Shown here: one piece after another, positions 32,056 to 43,853 of the stretch
How positions within the stretch are numbered: position 1 is the first letter of the stretch
How the letters are laid out: every line of letters starts with the position of its first letter
Assembly: GCA_003339415.1 (NCBI GenBank)
Contig: PDHQ01000009.1
Coordinates: 280,106 to 344,105, forward strand
Source of the DNA: Ophiocordyceps camponoti-saundersi (nom. inval.)
Taxonomy: Eukaryota > Ascomycota > Sordariomycetes > Hypocreales > Ophiocordycipitaceae
Direction: 5' to 3'
DNA length: 64,000 bases
Program-made: the position numbers and the translations under genes
Notes under the pieces: model-generated
Database searches by the model: none
Told to the model about the DNA's origin: nothing
The model's input: only the letters and a program-made list of their open reading frames with translations

Positions 32056-34200
32056 TTACACTTCGCGATCAAGCGACTGCCCCAGCACCATATCATGATA
32101 AACACCCCTTTTCGCCACCAGCTCCTCATGCGACCCCCTCTCGACGATACGGCCTCTCGCCAAGACGGCAATCAGCTTCGCTCCCCGGATGGTGCTCAGC
32201 CGATGAGCGACCGCCACCGTCGTCGTCTGTCCCCCGGCCGCGGCCCGGTCCAGAGCGTGCTGTACTAGCCGTTCCGATTCCGAGTCGAGGGCACTGGTCG
32301 CCTCGTCGAGTAGGAGGAGGCGCGGACGCCGGACGAGGGCCCGCGCGATGGCTATGCGCTGCCGCTGACCCCCTGAGAGGGAGAGCCCTTGCCCTCCGCA
32401 GGGGGTCTCGAGGCCTTGAGGTAGGGAGGCGATGAAATCCCATGCGTTCGCCGCTCGGCAGGCCGCTTCGATGGCCGCCGTGTCGAGAGACGACGAGGGC
32501 GAGCCCATGGAGACGTTATCACGAACCGAGCCTTGATAGAGGACCGGCTCTTGCTGTACGAGGGCCACGTCTCGTCGGAGACGCTGTCGGCCTTGGAAGC
32601 GGACGTCGTGGCCGTCGAGACTGACGCTGCCCGAGCTGGGGTCGTAGAAGCGCTCAAGTAGGGCGATAATGGTCGACTTTCCGCAGCCCGAGGCGCCGAC
32701 CAGGGCCACCATGGAACCGGGCGCGACGGAGAGACCGATGTCGCGCAGGACGCGTTGTCGTGGGCGCTGCGGAAATGCAAAGTTGACATCTTCGCACGTC
32801 GCTGCCATACCCAGCTTCTTCTCCTCTTGCGGCGAGTCCTCCGAGTCATCATAGTCGTCCTCATTTTCGTCATCGTCAAGCAGCTCGACGGAGCGGCGCA
32901 GGCTCACGATGTAGTTGATGGCGGCTTGCGCCTTGGTGATGCTCGTCGTGTACTGGAACATCATGGCGGCCGCCTCGCCCGAGTAGATGACGGCCATGAA
33001 AACGGTGAAGAATTGCGCATTTGAGTACTCGCCCGTCGATACAAGCTGCCCGCCGTACCAAAAGCCCAAGGCAGAGGCAAGCAAGGATACGGACTGGCTG
33101 AGAGAGTAGAAGAACATGCGCCAGCCGAGTCCGGCCAGTGCTCGCGTCGCCACGTTGCGCAGCGCCTCTTCGAAGCGGCCGACGACGACGCGCTCCAGCG
33201 CCAGCGACGAAACGGTTCGGATACCCATGGCCGCTTCCGCCGCGATGCCGCTTCCGCGGGCGAAGAGGGCTGCCGTATCCTTCTCAAATTGGTACTCGAG
33301 TCGGATGCGGATATAGCCGGCGAAGACGAGAACCGGGAGGGCGCCGAGCGACAGAGTCAGTCCCAGCTTCCACCCGTACGCTATGGCCAGCGCCGCCGAC
33401 GACACAAGGTTGATGGCGTTGATGAGCAGCAGTTCCATGTTAACCGACAGCAGCTCCTGCAGCGACGTCGGCTCCGACGCCAATCGTGAGACGAGAGCAC
33501 CCGTCGAGTTTTCAGGTCGATCAAAGAAGGCCATGTGCTGGCGCAGCGTGTTGCTGAATATCTCGCTGCGATAGAAGCGCATCACCGTCTGGGCTAGAAC
33601 GTTGGCGAGCCAGCCGGCGATGGCATAGGCCACCAAGTTGGCCAGCGCGACGATGAAGAACATCAGTGCGATGAAGTTGGCGCGCGACTGATCTACCTTC
33701 TCGAACGCGTCGAGCGCCTCGGCGAAGAGGATGGCCAGGGCGGGAGAGGTGCCGCCGGCAATGATGAGGCATACGGCCGTGATGGCCAGCGGACCCCATA
33801 GCGGTCGTTGCTCGCCGAGGATGAGGAGTAGGCCGCGGAGGAGTCCGTATTCGCTGTCGCTGGATCTCTCGGGCACAATGGACCCGGCGATGGTCGAAAC
33901 GCGCGTAGGCACCAGATCAAGATCTGCCACATCGGCGTCGTGACCGTTCGACTCGTCCTTGCGCTCCTCCTTGTCATTCACGCCGCCGCTACCGAGGTTC
34001 TGAGCTTCGACGAGCCGGGCGTAAGCGCCGCCGCGGTCTATGAGCTGCTGATGCGTCCCGCTCTCGACCACCTCGCCCTTGGATACGACTACAATATTGT
34101 CGGCGTCGCGGATCGTCGAGAGGCGGTGGGCGATGACCACCATGGTGCGACCTTTGCCGACGTTGTTGAGGGCGGCTTGCACAATCTTCTCAGCCTTGGG

Positions 34201-34232
<32 letters not shown>

Positions 34233-36232
34233 TGACGCGTGGGTTGGAGATGATGGTGCGGGCGATGACGATGCGCTGCTTCTGGCCGCCCGAGAGGGAA
34301 CAGCCACGCTCGCCGATTTCCGTATCGTAGCCCTGTCCTGTGTTAGCGTCTAGTTTCCTGGCTTTCCAGTCTAGTCAAAGCCTACGTTGGGCAAATCCTC
34401 TATGAAGTCGTGGGCGTAGGCCGCCTGGCAAGCCTCGACCACGAGCCTGCGTTTCTCGTCGTCGGAGACATCAGCCAAGTCTGTGGTGGCAAGGCCGTCG
34501 ACGACATTCTGAAAGACTGTCCCACTGAGGAGAGTAGGCTCCTTTAGCAACAACAAACTGCGTTAGCCAGCATCGTCTAGAAGAGATCGAATGTTGCCGC
34601 ACCTGCTGAACCAGCCGAACGTTAGTACGCAGCCAGCGCAGATTAAGGCTGGTGATTTCGTGGCCGTCAAGGGTGACGGAGCCAGCCGAAAAAGGGTACC
34701 ATCGCTCCAAGATACCAAAGATGGTGCTCTTGCCGGAACCGCTGGCGCCGACGAGGGCCGTGGTGCGGCCGGCCGGGACTTTGAGGTTGAAGCCGTCAAG
34801 GACGACTGCCTCGGGCCGCGAGGGGTAGGTGAACCGCACGTTCCGCAGCTCGATCTCGCCGCGGAGACTTGGGATGCAGACGCCTTCGTCGGAGAGAGAG
34901 TCTACGGCTGACCGACGATCGATGACGCGGAAGAGATCCTTGGCGGCCGCTGTAGCCTTGGAGATGGCAATGGTCTGGGGGGCAATCTGTGTGAGGGCTT
35001 GGGCAGCGACGAGAACGGCGAAGATGACGCTATCAGGGCTTGGTCAGATGGCCCGTAGAGTCTCGAAGGGGGAAATCAGGGGTAATAACTAACGTAACGA
35101 CGGTGCCAGGTTCTGAAATCTCGCCGGCTCTATACATCCTCATGCCCTGCCAAAAAGCCAGAGCGTATCCGGAGATGACGCAGAAGAACTCAATGGGGAA
35201 GAGGATGGCGTAAACAATAGACTTGCCGTCTCCAATTCGGCGAGCACGGTCGAGGATGGCGTCGAAGCGGCGAGCGAGTCTGGGGAACACCCAAAAAGCA
35301 TGGGCGGTACGGATAGAAGCAAAGGCCTCCTGGGCGAGGATACCACTCTCGGCGTAGATGTCAAACATGCGGTACTCGAGGGAAACGTCCCGAGCAACGC
35401 ACCCGCCTGTGACGATGACGTTGAGCGGTACGATGGCAAGGATAATGAGAGTCAGCTTCCACTGAACGGCGAAGGCGACGACGAAGGCGATGATAAAGCT
35501 GGAGATGGCTTGGATCGTTAGGCCCAGCTTTTCCGATATGCCGGCGCTGACGAGATTCCCGTTGGTGGTGATTTGGTTGGAGACGGAGGAGGTCGGCGCG
35601 TCAAAGTAGGGGATTTCCTGCCGAAGGAGTTGGCGCAGGAGGTCGACGCGAAGGGACTTTGTAGCACGGATTGCCGTGACGTTGACGAGCACCTGGCAAG
35701 GTCAGCATCTTGACTGATCCAACAAAGCCCAGAAAGGCCGTACCGTCCAAATGTACGTCAAGGCAAGCTTGGCGATGAAGATGTAGACAAAGTAGAGGCT
35801 GGCGTTGTGAGTTCAAGTCCCAGTTGGGTGAGTCAATCGGGTGAGAGCACGTACGAGAAGCGAGAAACCTCCTGTCGGTAGCCGGCGGGTGAGAGTCTAC
35901 CCGCGGCGAAGTCGTTGAAGACGTTGACGAAGCGGCCGAAGACAATGTCCATTACGGGCAGGGCGGCGCTCGAAGCGACGACGCAGAGAAAGGCGATGGC
36001 GTTCATGAGCCAGCCCCTTGAGTCGTTGTAATGGAAGACGCGCTGCAGAGGTGGGAAGTGTTCATCGTTAGCTTGATAGATCGGTATATCTTGCTCTCCC
36101 TTTGATCTGACGAACCACGAGATACTTGAAGCTTGCGCCGCCATCGCCGCTTTTGGGGCCGGGCTTTTCGCTGCCGCTGTCGCTGCCGCCATCGTCGGCT
36201 CGGGCCATCACTTTCTCGTCAAGGGCTGCCAT
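32056..36232 (-). CDS. Full-length ABCB/MDR-type ABC exporter
   Basis: Seven minus-strand exons, 36232-36119, 36042-35855, 35798-35744, 35692-35094, 35029-34603, 34541-34386 and 34332-32056, give 1271 residues, the usual size of a P-glycoprotein-like pump (TMD-NBD-TMD-NBD). NBD1 has Walker A GASGSGKST, signature CSLSGGQKQR and Walker B VMLLDEATSALD. NBD2 has GASGCGKST, LSLSGGQRQR and LLLLDEATSALD. Both sites look catalytically complete. Membrane segments precede each NBD. The intron phases all join cleanly. The intron-1 donor GTGGTT is weak but supported by a GCTAAC branch. Likely a plasma-membrane exporter of lipophilic compounds (multidrug, a metabolite or a sterol). It shares its promoter with a Zn2Cys6 regulator. 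Confidence 0.95.
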
Positions 36233-36985
36233 AGCAGAACTGGCCAATGCCGAAGAAGTGAGAGAGAGATGTGGAGGCGAGGAAGCATCTAATGACACAA
36301 TGAAAGGGGAGAAAGAATGAGATGAAGCTGGGGGGGGTAAGGGATGTTTTGTTTGTTGCATTTTCTTTTGGGAGAAGTGCCTCTTCTTTGCTCTCTCGTT
36401 TTCGTCTTCTGAGTCATATAATCGCCTTGCTCATCTCTGGATCGTTAGATCTTCGCTTCGGGACGACCAACAAAACATGGATGTACGGATACGTATGTAA
36501 CAGAAGAAAAATGAAGTAAACAAGGAAAACTACGGAGTAATTCCGTATACGAGGTGCTCATCCCAGCTCCTGCAAGCCTCCTCGCTGTCAAGCCTGTCAC
36601 TGAAAAGGCCGCTTTCCTACTAGTAAAAGGTGTTGCTTGGCGTGGCCTCGTGGAACAATGGAAAGCCCCACTTCACTTCGTCCAACCCCCGCCTTAAAAA
36701 AAAAGTGGCTACCCAGCCCTATAGCTACGCTTCTACAAATTACTAAGACAGCGCCAAGACCTGCGGCTCTGTTTCGCCCCGCTTCCGCAGCCCCCACCCC
36801 GCGGACTCCGCGGACCCCGTCCCTCTCTTCTGTGGAGCCGTCATCTCTCTCCCATCTCGATCGCGCCGTCTCGGAACGCCTTCTTTTCGCGCGCTCACCT
36901 CAATCAATCAATGCAGAGCTGATACTACCCTCGTCTGTCTTATTGTCCACCGCCGTTACGCGGTTTCCTCCCCTTCCCCCCCGTC
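36233..36985. promoter_or_regulatory. Divergent promoter, ABC exporter / Zn2Cys6 factor
   Basis: A 753-bp region between the diverging starts. It contains TACGGAGTA with TTCCGTA just downstream (about 36530-36550), an imperfect inverted pair of the CGGA type often bound by zinc-cluster factors. Binding is not shown. Confidence 0.45.
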
Positions 36986-39603
36986 ATGCAGACAGAGCCC
37001 ACTCCGGATCTCACCGCCGATGAAGCATCAGGTGGACGTAGAGCTGTGAGTGTCGTGTCACGTGCCTTTTTTCTTCCTTTTTTTCTCTTCCCCCAGTTCG
37101 TCCTTCGAGAGCCTGTTGGCACGTTGCGCGTACGTTGGCTTTAGCTGCTAACGGTCAATAATGCTTGTCGTCGTCGATGTTAGTGCGATCAGTGCCGATT
37201 GCGCAAGGTACGGTGATACCCATTGTCTCGGATTGATTACTCGGTACCTATTGTTCGCGACTAACCTCCTTCGCCTCAGATTCGCTGCGACCGCGAGTGG
37301 CCATGCTCCAATTGCCGCGTCGCCAAGCGGTCTTGCTCTTCTACGGGCCTTGGCCAACGGCCCAAAGAGCCTCGACAACGAGTGCTCATTTCTTCTCGCT
37401 AGTCCGTTAACCCCTTCCCCTCCTGTCGGCACGACGAGTCGCTGAACTCCCCCCTCCGGATAGCGAGACCAAGATAGACCAAATCGAGACTCGTCTCGCC
37501 AATATTGAAGGCCTCCTCAGAAACCTGCACCCCGTGAACCCCGACGATCATGGTCTCCCAACGTCCAGCAGCAACATTCAAAACAATAACAATAACCCCT
37601 TTATCAACACACCCGCCACCGTGCCCACTGTTGCCTCCACCGCAGATAGCGAGGATGAGTCGGTCTTGGTCGGTGATGAGGGGTTGACAGCCCAGACGAC
37701 CTTTGCCAGCGAGTTTCTCGAGAAGGCCGTTGGTCGTACAGCGATGCCTCAAGCGAGCCCTAAAATGGAGGCTGCTCTAGCCAACCTCCGCCAGCTCGTC
37801 AAGATGCAGAGACGTCGTTCCAATAACTGTGGTCCTCGCTTTCCGCTGCAGAAGCCGCTTCCTCCTGGCGGTGTCTGTAAGCTGCCCATGCCACCCATGC
37901 CCGCCGTCGTCGAACTCCTGAAGCAATCTAAGAGTGAGTCGTCGCCTCCTTTATCACAGAGCCTCGCTAACTATATCTCTTCTTTCGAGCTGCTCCCCCG
38001 ACTCTCTTCTCCGTCATCTGCTCACTCGTCGGCCTGGCTGACTTCTCCAACCTCTGCCGCCTCGTATACTTTGCTACAGACGACTTTTCCGACGCCACGT
38101 TTACCATTGTCAATGCCATGCTCTACAACCTCTTCATGGAGCAGCACGCTCTGGCCACCGACCCCGTGGTCCGCGAGGAATATCATGCCTACATGCAACA
38201 ATGCCGCGCCAACCTCGAGACGTGTCTTGCAAACACCCCACTCTTCCTCTCGGCCAAGACGGAGAATATACAGGCCCTCGTGTTCGGGGTAGCGCTCCCT
38301 CCCTCTTTTTGCCTCCTTTGTACTTGGATATAACGTTCCCCAGCTAACGCGCGCAGGCCGTCTACGCCATCGACGTCTCGCGACCCTCCGTTGCATGGCA
38401 TCTCAGCTGCATGGCCGCCCAGCTGTGCCAGTCGGCCGGCTACCACCGGTCCGAGACGCTCAAGCACGACTCGGCCTCCGTCTCCAACCTAAAGCGGACT
38501 CTCTTCTGGCACGTCTACACCCTGGACAAGAGTCTCGGTCTGAGACTTGGGAGGGCCCCGGTCATCAACGAGTGCGACATCGATATTCCCCGTGTCTTCG
38601 ACTTTGACGTTTTGGATCCCATCAAACCGAGCAGCATCCCGACTCTGTGGGTCAAATTTAGTCACCTGCAGAGTTGCATCTACGAACAATTGTGAGTCAC
38701 CGGCATCGATGATTCATTGATCCCTGCACAACGGCTTGCTTATACGAGGCCCGCAGATACAGTCCCGCAGCCTTGGCACGTCCACGGGCGGAGCTCACCG
38801 AGCGGGCTAGAGCATTGGCAGAAGACTGCCGGCGGCTCGAGGCCGAGTCTGAAAAGTGTCGGGAGCCGGTGTACAGCTACCTCAAGGCTGCCAACACGTC
38901 GGGCATGGTTGACATCTTCTTACGAGGCGATGAGGTACAGTTTCAAGTGACCTTTACGCTCGTCTATCAGATTATCCCCGCGCCCGAGGGATCACTTAGC
39001 CGTTTTTGCGACGAATGCCTAGAGGCGGCCCGCAAAGCCATGAGGATCCACCAGCAATGCGGCGTGAGAAATCTGGGTAGCTTTTTTCGCTCTATTTACC
39101 TCCACTGGTGAGTTACGTCTCGGCCGTCTTGAGACGTCGCTGACCTTGCCAGGAACCTGCTCCTGATACCCTTTGCACCCTTTTTTGTCCTTTTCTGCTA
39201 CGTCATAGAAACGTCGTCGCCCGACGACCTCAAGCCTCTCCACGAATTCGTCGCCTCCCTCGCCGAGTCGCGAGGGTGTTCCGAGTCGGTAGACAAGCTC
39301 TATCGGCTGACGCAGGTCATGGTCGATATCGCCAGCCTGTACGTTGAGGCCAAGTCGCAGCAGCAAGATGACCAGGCCATGGTGCCAATAGGTGACGAAT
39401 TCGAGATGTATCTAAGTCAATTAGGATTCATGCCAACCGAGGACCATACCATGAGCAATACGCCCAACGCTGATGGCAAGGGACTTACAGCTGTCAACGG
39501 ACAAGTGGCGCAGATAGCCGACTGGTTTTCCGGGAACATGAATATGATGGGTTTGTTGGAGGAGGACCTGTCGCAGATAGACTCGTATCGGTGGATGCAA
39601 TAA
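36986..39603 (+). CDS. Zn(II)2Cys6 transcription factor with fungal-specific TF domain
   Basis: Eight exons: 36986-37045, 37184-37207, 37280-37381, 37468-37933, 37990-38288, 38357-38691, 38757-39107 and 39153-39603. They total 695 residues in an unbroken frame. The zinc cluster is split over exons 1-3: cysteines at about 21, 24, 31, 37, 40 and 47 fit C-x2-C-x6-C-x5-C-x2-C-x6-C. Exon 2 is only 24 nt (CDQCRLRK). A short coiled coil (KIDQIETRLANIEGLL) follows. The PF04082-type middle region includes YAIDVSRPSVAWHLSCMAAQLCQSAGYHR and RTLFWHVYTLDKSLGLRLGR. The acceptor of exon 4 (37467) is the weakest junction. A nuclear DNA-binding regulator, possibly of the adjacent ABC exporter. Confidence 0.92.
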
Positions 39604-39699
39604 CACACGGGGCCATAGAGAACGATGATAAGAAGGAAAGGGGACGTGACTCATACATGCAGGATAACGGAAGAAGACAAAAAATGTCGTAGCACCGCT

Positions 39700-40239
39700 T
39701 TAGTCGGTGGGGAAACGCGGATCGTAGCGTTCGAAGCCCTCGTCCTCGGTGTCGCTTTCGTTGGGCGCTTCTTGCTTGGGGGTAGCCTCGAGCTTCACAG
39801 TCTCCTGCTTCACGGTCGAGTCGGTAGCAGCCGGTTGGGCAGCCTCCTTGGAAGCAAAGGCACTTTTGAAGCCGCTGCGCTTGAAGCCCGGTTTCGTCCC
39901 GGGGGCGGGTGCATCTTTTTCCTCAAAGGTAATGCTAACGAGACCGTCGGCCTTGGCTTCAGCCTTGCGAGCGCGGGCGCCGGCGTTGGGATCGCGGACC
40001 ATGGCCTTCATGTCCTTGAGGCGCTGCTTGTGGGTGTGGTCGTAGCTGCTGAGGTGGGCTTCGTACTCGTTCATGCGCGAGTAACCCTTGGAACAGAGCT
40101 TGCAGAAGAAGGACTTTTGTGCTTCGCGTGCCGACGACGTCTGCGGCGGAGGGAGGGTTTGGTGTCGCTTTGGAGGTTGAGAGTTAGCGGGTGTGGTTTT
40201 TTTCTTCTGCAGTCAGGAAATTCGGCTCACCGGTGGCAT
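39700..40239 (-). CDS. C2H2 zinc-finger protein (GPATCH8/ZNF804-type finger)
   Basis: Two minus-strand exons: 40239-40231 (9 nt, Met-Pro-Pro) and 40167-39700, joined by a 63-nt intron with a GCTAACTC branch. Length 158 residues. A single U1-type finger FFCKLCSKGYSRMNEYEAHLSSYDHTH fits C-x2-C-x12-H-x5-H. The following HKQRLKDMKAMVRDP helix is the hallmark of this group. The rest is Lys/Ala-rich with an acidic end (SDTEDEGFERYDPRF). Such proteins are nuclear and linked to RNA processing, but the role here is not known. Only 96 bases separate its stop from that of the upstream transcription factor (convergent). Confidence 0.82.
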
Positions 40240-40533
40240 TTCGAAGAACTTTCGCGAGAGAGACGGTTCGTTGGCGCGGGGATGAAGAGAGAAGATAATG
40301 GAAACGCGTCAAGGTTGGAGGAGGACGATGGTGGGAATGTGCAGCTATGGCGGCAACTAAGTTGGTAGTCCAGAGTATAGGGTAGCTTCACTCTCCCCCT
40401 GGCTGACACATCAGTCTCGAGAACTGCACTTCACCGCGTCACGGCGTCACTTCACTGCCTTCAGAGACGAAACATAACAAAAAAACGCCAGATAGAGACC
40501 AAAGAAGTTGAAATCCGAATAAGGCATCTGGCG
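40240..40533. promoter_or_regulatory. Divergent promoter, C2H2 protein / MCP1
   Basis: A 294-bp spacer between the diverging starts. No specific sites are claimed. Confidence 0.4.
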
Positions 40534-41560
40534 ATGGACACGCCTCGGCAATGGCAGCGTCGCGACTCGCAGCAGACGCTGATTTCTCTACTGCAGTTGG
40601 ATCCGTCGCCGATAGATTCGCCGCCCCCGTCGCCGTCGCCGATTCATGACAAGGAGTTGCCGCCGCTGCCGGCGCGGAGTGGCTCTTCGACGACTGGTGC
40701 ACCGGGGCTGAGCGCGAACGGTGGCCGCGGCGCAATCTTTTATCGTGCGTGTCGTCGATCCATCTTTTCTATCTCTGTCTGTCTTTTTCTCTCTTCCTGT
40801 CTCTCCCTAACTAGGTAGCCTCCCTTTCTTTACAGTGACGCGACTGCAGCGGTACTCGAGCTTCGCCACCGGCCTCTTCGCGTCCATACACCTCGCCAAC
40901 GTCTCGTTGATACCACTCGCAACGCGATCCGTCCCCGGCTCCGAAACGTATCTTCTCATGACGCGCGAGATCTACCAGACGCCTCTGGCTGAGCCGCTGG
41001 TGGTGGCTCTGCCCGTGTTGGCGCACGTCGGCGCTGGTCTTGCCCTGCGACTGTTAAGGCGATGGCAGAACATGCGAAGGTACGGGGCCGCGACGCCCGC
41101 CATGTACGCTCTGCACCGAAAACGAACAGCGACCAATGACAGCGTGAGGCTGTGGCCGTCGCTTAGCTACGTCTCGGCTTCGGGCTATGTCCTGACTGTC
41201 TTGTACGCCGCCCACGTAGCCGTCAACCGCGTCCTGCCGCTGGTTGTCGAGGGCGACAGCGCCAACATCGGGCTGGCGTACGTTGCTCACGGCTTTGCTC
41301 GCCATCCGGGACTGGCATTGGCTGCCTACGCCGGTCTTATCGCCACAGCCTGCGGACACATGGCCTGGGGAACGGCTCGATGGCTCGGTCTCGCCGACGG
41401 TCGTTCCTCTAAGCGGCGGCGGATGGGTGTCAATGCTGCGGCTGCCGGCATGGCGGCGCTCTGGGCTGCTGGTGGGCTAGGCGTCGTGGCGAGGGGGGGA
41501 GCGGCTCAGGGTTGGGTCGCGGCGGCTTACGATCATATGCTTGCTGCTGTGCGGCTGTGA
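40534..41560 (+). CDS. mcp1: MCP1-like mitochondrial outer-membrane protein (DUF1691)
   Basis: Exons 40534-40744 and 40836-41560 (91-nt intron) give 311 residues. After a Pro/Ser-rich N-terminus, the two repeated DUF1691-type units appear. The first contains RLQRYSSFATGLFASIHLAN with TREIYQTP; the second contains LSYVSASGYVLTVLYAAHV and GLAYVAHGFARHP. About five hydrophobic helices are visible, with conserved His residues. In yeast, Mcp1 relieves loss of ERMES contact sites and interacts with Vps13 in lipid transfer. That role is inferred from family. Confidence 0.87.
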
Positions 41561-42173
41561 GCAAGGTGGGAGCAGCGCGCTAGGTTTTGTGTTTCCTGCT
41601 TTGGGGGGCGTTATCGGGGTTTCGTGATATAGCATTGCTTTGGCAGCAGGAAGGCAGAAGGGGGGCGTTTTATATTCTGGTATGGATGGGGCTGCCAGCT
41701 GGCAATGGCGGCATCCACAGTGTACTCTCAAAGACAATGTACGATAGGGAGCGAATATATGTATGTAGATTTCTCGACACTTGGATGACGTTGTCTTTAA
41801 GCTGTTTCATACCTGTTCCGTTGCGATTTCTTGGAGGTGTGAAGCAGCAGCATCTTCGGAGCGGGTGCTTCCGATCTCCGAGGCAGCTCTATCGGTATAG
41901 CGCCAAAACGCCGTTTGCTCTAACCACTACCCGTACTCCTCCACTCATCATCCTTTCCTCCACTCATCTCCTCTCCACCCATCTCTTCTTTTCTCCTCTC
42001 CTCTCCTCTCCTCTCCACCTCCCTTCTTCTCCCACTGTGGGCCGCTGCATCCTGGATAGCCTCGGATCAGCGATCATTAAAGATAAACACCCTGACCCAC
42101 TTACGCCTCGTTCTCCTCTCCTCCACTTCATCCCTGCCAAGAACCACCACCCGTTTCGAAGCCGCCGGCTGTG
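41561..42173. other. Spacer with TCTCC microsatellite
   Basis: Promoter and leader of the F-box gene. A pyrimidine microsatellite (CTCTC)n lies at about 41991-42017. No gene. Confidence 0.5.
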
Positions 42174-43853
42174 ATGGCTGGGGTTAAGCGCCCACAAGTG
42201 CCCGATGGCGGCGGAAACGACATTGACGAAGTTCGCCCGCCTCCTGCACTTCGCCACTCCGCCGCCTTGCCGAAAGACTTCGTCTCGACGCTGTCCGACG
42301 AGATCCTCGTTCGCATCCTGTCCTACATGGACGAGAGTGAATTGCTCAGCATCTCACTCGTCTCGCGTCGTCTGAACCGAGTAACTGCCGATTCGCAACT
42401 TTGGCGAGTTCATTGCTTCTCTCGGTTCATTGTTCCCCGCTTCCGTCGTTTCTCGCGGGCTCAACCTACGATGCCTGTTCTGCGCCGCAGAATCGTGGAC
42501 AGCAATAGTGACGCCGACCACGACCAGAAGATCGACTGGAAAAAGCAGTATATGCTGCGACACAACTGGTCTAAAGGCCAATGTGTGACTAGTCAGCTTC
42601 TCATTCGAGACGCCAACCTGCCGTCGTCGACGCAGCTACCGGCATCGCCCAAGTGGCAGACTTTGGTCAAGGTGGTTGATGGCTTGGCAGTGACGGCTGA
42701 TGCTCGGGCTGGTCTGCGGGCGTGGAATCTCAGGACTCGCAGTCTCATCGCTAAAATCGACCTGGATGGACCCCTTTACCTTCATCCTACGTGCCTGGTT
42801 CTCGACGATCAGCAGCTGGAGAAGTCGGCCTTGCTTGACATCTCGGCTGGCTTCCACCGAGGCACTTTTGCAGTGTGGCGGCTCGATATTCGTCAGCGGA
42901 AACTGGTCCCGCTGTACTGCCAGGAAAGCGGTGATTGCGATCCACTCGTCGCCATTGCATATCAGCATCCATATATACTAACAATGTCCAGTTCCAGCTC
43001 TCTCTGCCTCTGGGCCTTTGACTCGATCGACAAAGACGACGATAGCGGAAGATCTGCGGATGCGCTGCAGCTCGGCTCGCCTCGTCAGCTCACATCGCTC
43101 AAGTCGCATTCCCAACACATGCCGGTGACACTGTCGATCCGCAATACTGCGACGGCAGTGGTGGCCTCTCTCGTATACACTTCTCACTCGCTGGATGGTT
43201 GGATCATCAGCATTCATGATCAGGACATATATCGACCTGAAGGGCAGTCGCTTGTCGAAGCCTTCAGGTCTCGCAAGGCCTCCACAAGTCCCACAAGGAC
43301 GCGTTTATCCGAACTGGCTTCTGAGAGGCGGCTGCGGCGGCTACGGCGGCGGTGGCGGCGCGGCGGTGGCGGCTGCTTTGAAGACGACGACGACGACGAC
43401 GACGAAGGAGAAGCTGACGACGAGTTAGACGGTCCCATCCGGCTATCCTACAACCATCCATACCTTCTGGTTACGCTACCTGACAACTGCATGATTATTT
43501 ATCTGTGTACGGCGACGGCTACATCTATGACCATCTCACCAGGCACCCATCTCTGGGGCCACACGTCGGGAATTGCGGACGCGGAGATAACGCAGCGAGG
43601 GAAAGCCGTTAGCGTCAGCTCGCGAGGTGAGGAAATGAGGGTATGGGATCTGGAAGGGCGGTTCGATGCCGCCAGCATCGAGGTTCGGCCTCGGAAGCCG
43701 ACGGGGGAGGGGCAGGAGCCGGAGATCGCGACGTCTCTCGATGCCGATTACTCAAGCATGAAGAAATGGGTCGGCTTCGACGATGAGATGATTGTTGTTC
43801 TCAAGGAGGAGAAGAATGGGGAGCAAAATCTAGTGATTCATGATTTTGCCTGA
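42174..43853 (+). CDS. F-box protein with beta-propeller-like repeats
   Basis: An intronless protein of 559 residues. The ATG at 42174 is the first in frame. An F-box lies at about 35-80 (LSDEILVRILSYMDESELLSISLVSRRLNR ending LWRVHC). The C-terminal two thirds contain WD40-like strands (GLRAWNLRTRSLIAKI, LCLWAFDSIDKD, MRVWDLEGRF). A low-complexity arginine/glycine stretch followed by a run of 7 Asp (about residues 380-410) interrupts the propeller. It likely serves as the substrate receptor of an SCF ubiquitin ligase. The substrate is unknown. Confidence 0.88.
   Translation: MAGVKRPQVPDGGGNDIDEVRPPPALRHSAALPKDFVSTLSDEILVRILSYMDESELLSISLVSRRLNRVTADSQLWRVHCFSRFIVPRFRRFSRAQPTMPVLRRRIVDSNSDADHDQKIDWKKQYMLRHNWSKGQCVTSQLLIRDANLPSSTQLPASPKWQTLVKVVDGLAVTADARAGLRAWNLRTRSLIAKIDLDGPLYLHPTCLVLDDQQLEKSALLDISAGFHRGTFAVWRLDIRQRKLVPLYCQESGDCDPLVAIAYQHPYILTMSSSSSLCLWAFDSIDKDDDSGRSADALQLGSPRQLTSLKSHSQHMPVTLSIRNTATAVVASLVYTSHSLDGWIISIHDQDIYRPEGQSLVEAFRSRKASTSPTRTRLSELASERRLRRLRRRWRRGGGGCFEDDDDDDDEGEADDELDGPIRLSYNHPYLLVTLPDNCMIIYLCTATATSMTISPGTHLWGHTSGIADAEITQRGKAVSVSSRGEEMRVWDLEGRFDAASIEVRPRKPTGEGQEPEIATSLDADYSSMKKWVGFDDEMIVVLKEEKNGEQNLVIHDFA

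Noticed and set aside
35790..35850. tRNA-like GTTCAAGTCCC segment
   Set aside because: It lies at an intron of the ABC exporter and no acceptor stem or anticodon arm could be fitted.
39625..40368. 247-codon plus-strand frame
   Set aside because: Antisense to the C2H2 zinc-finger gene, whose finger and splice are well supported.
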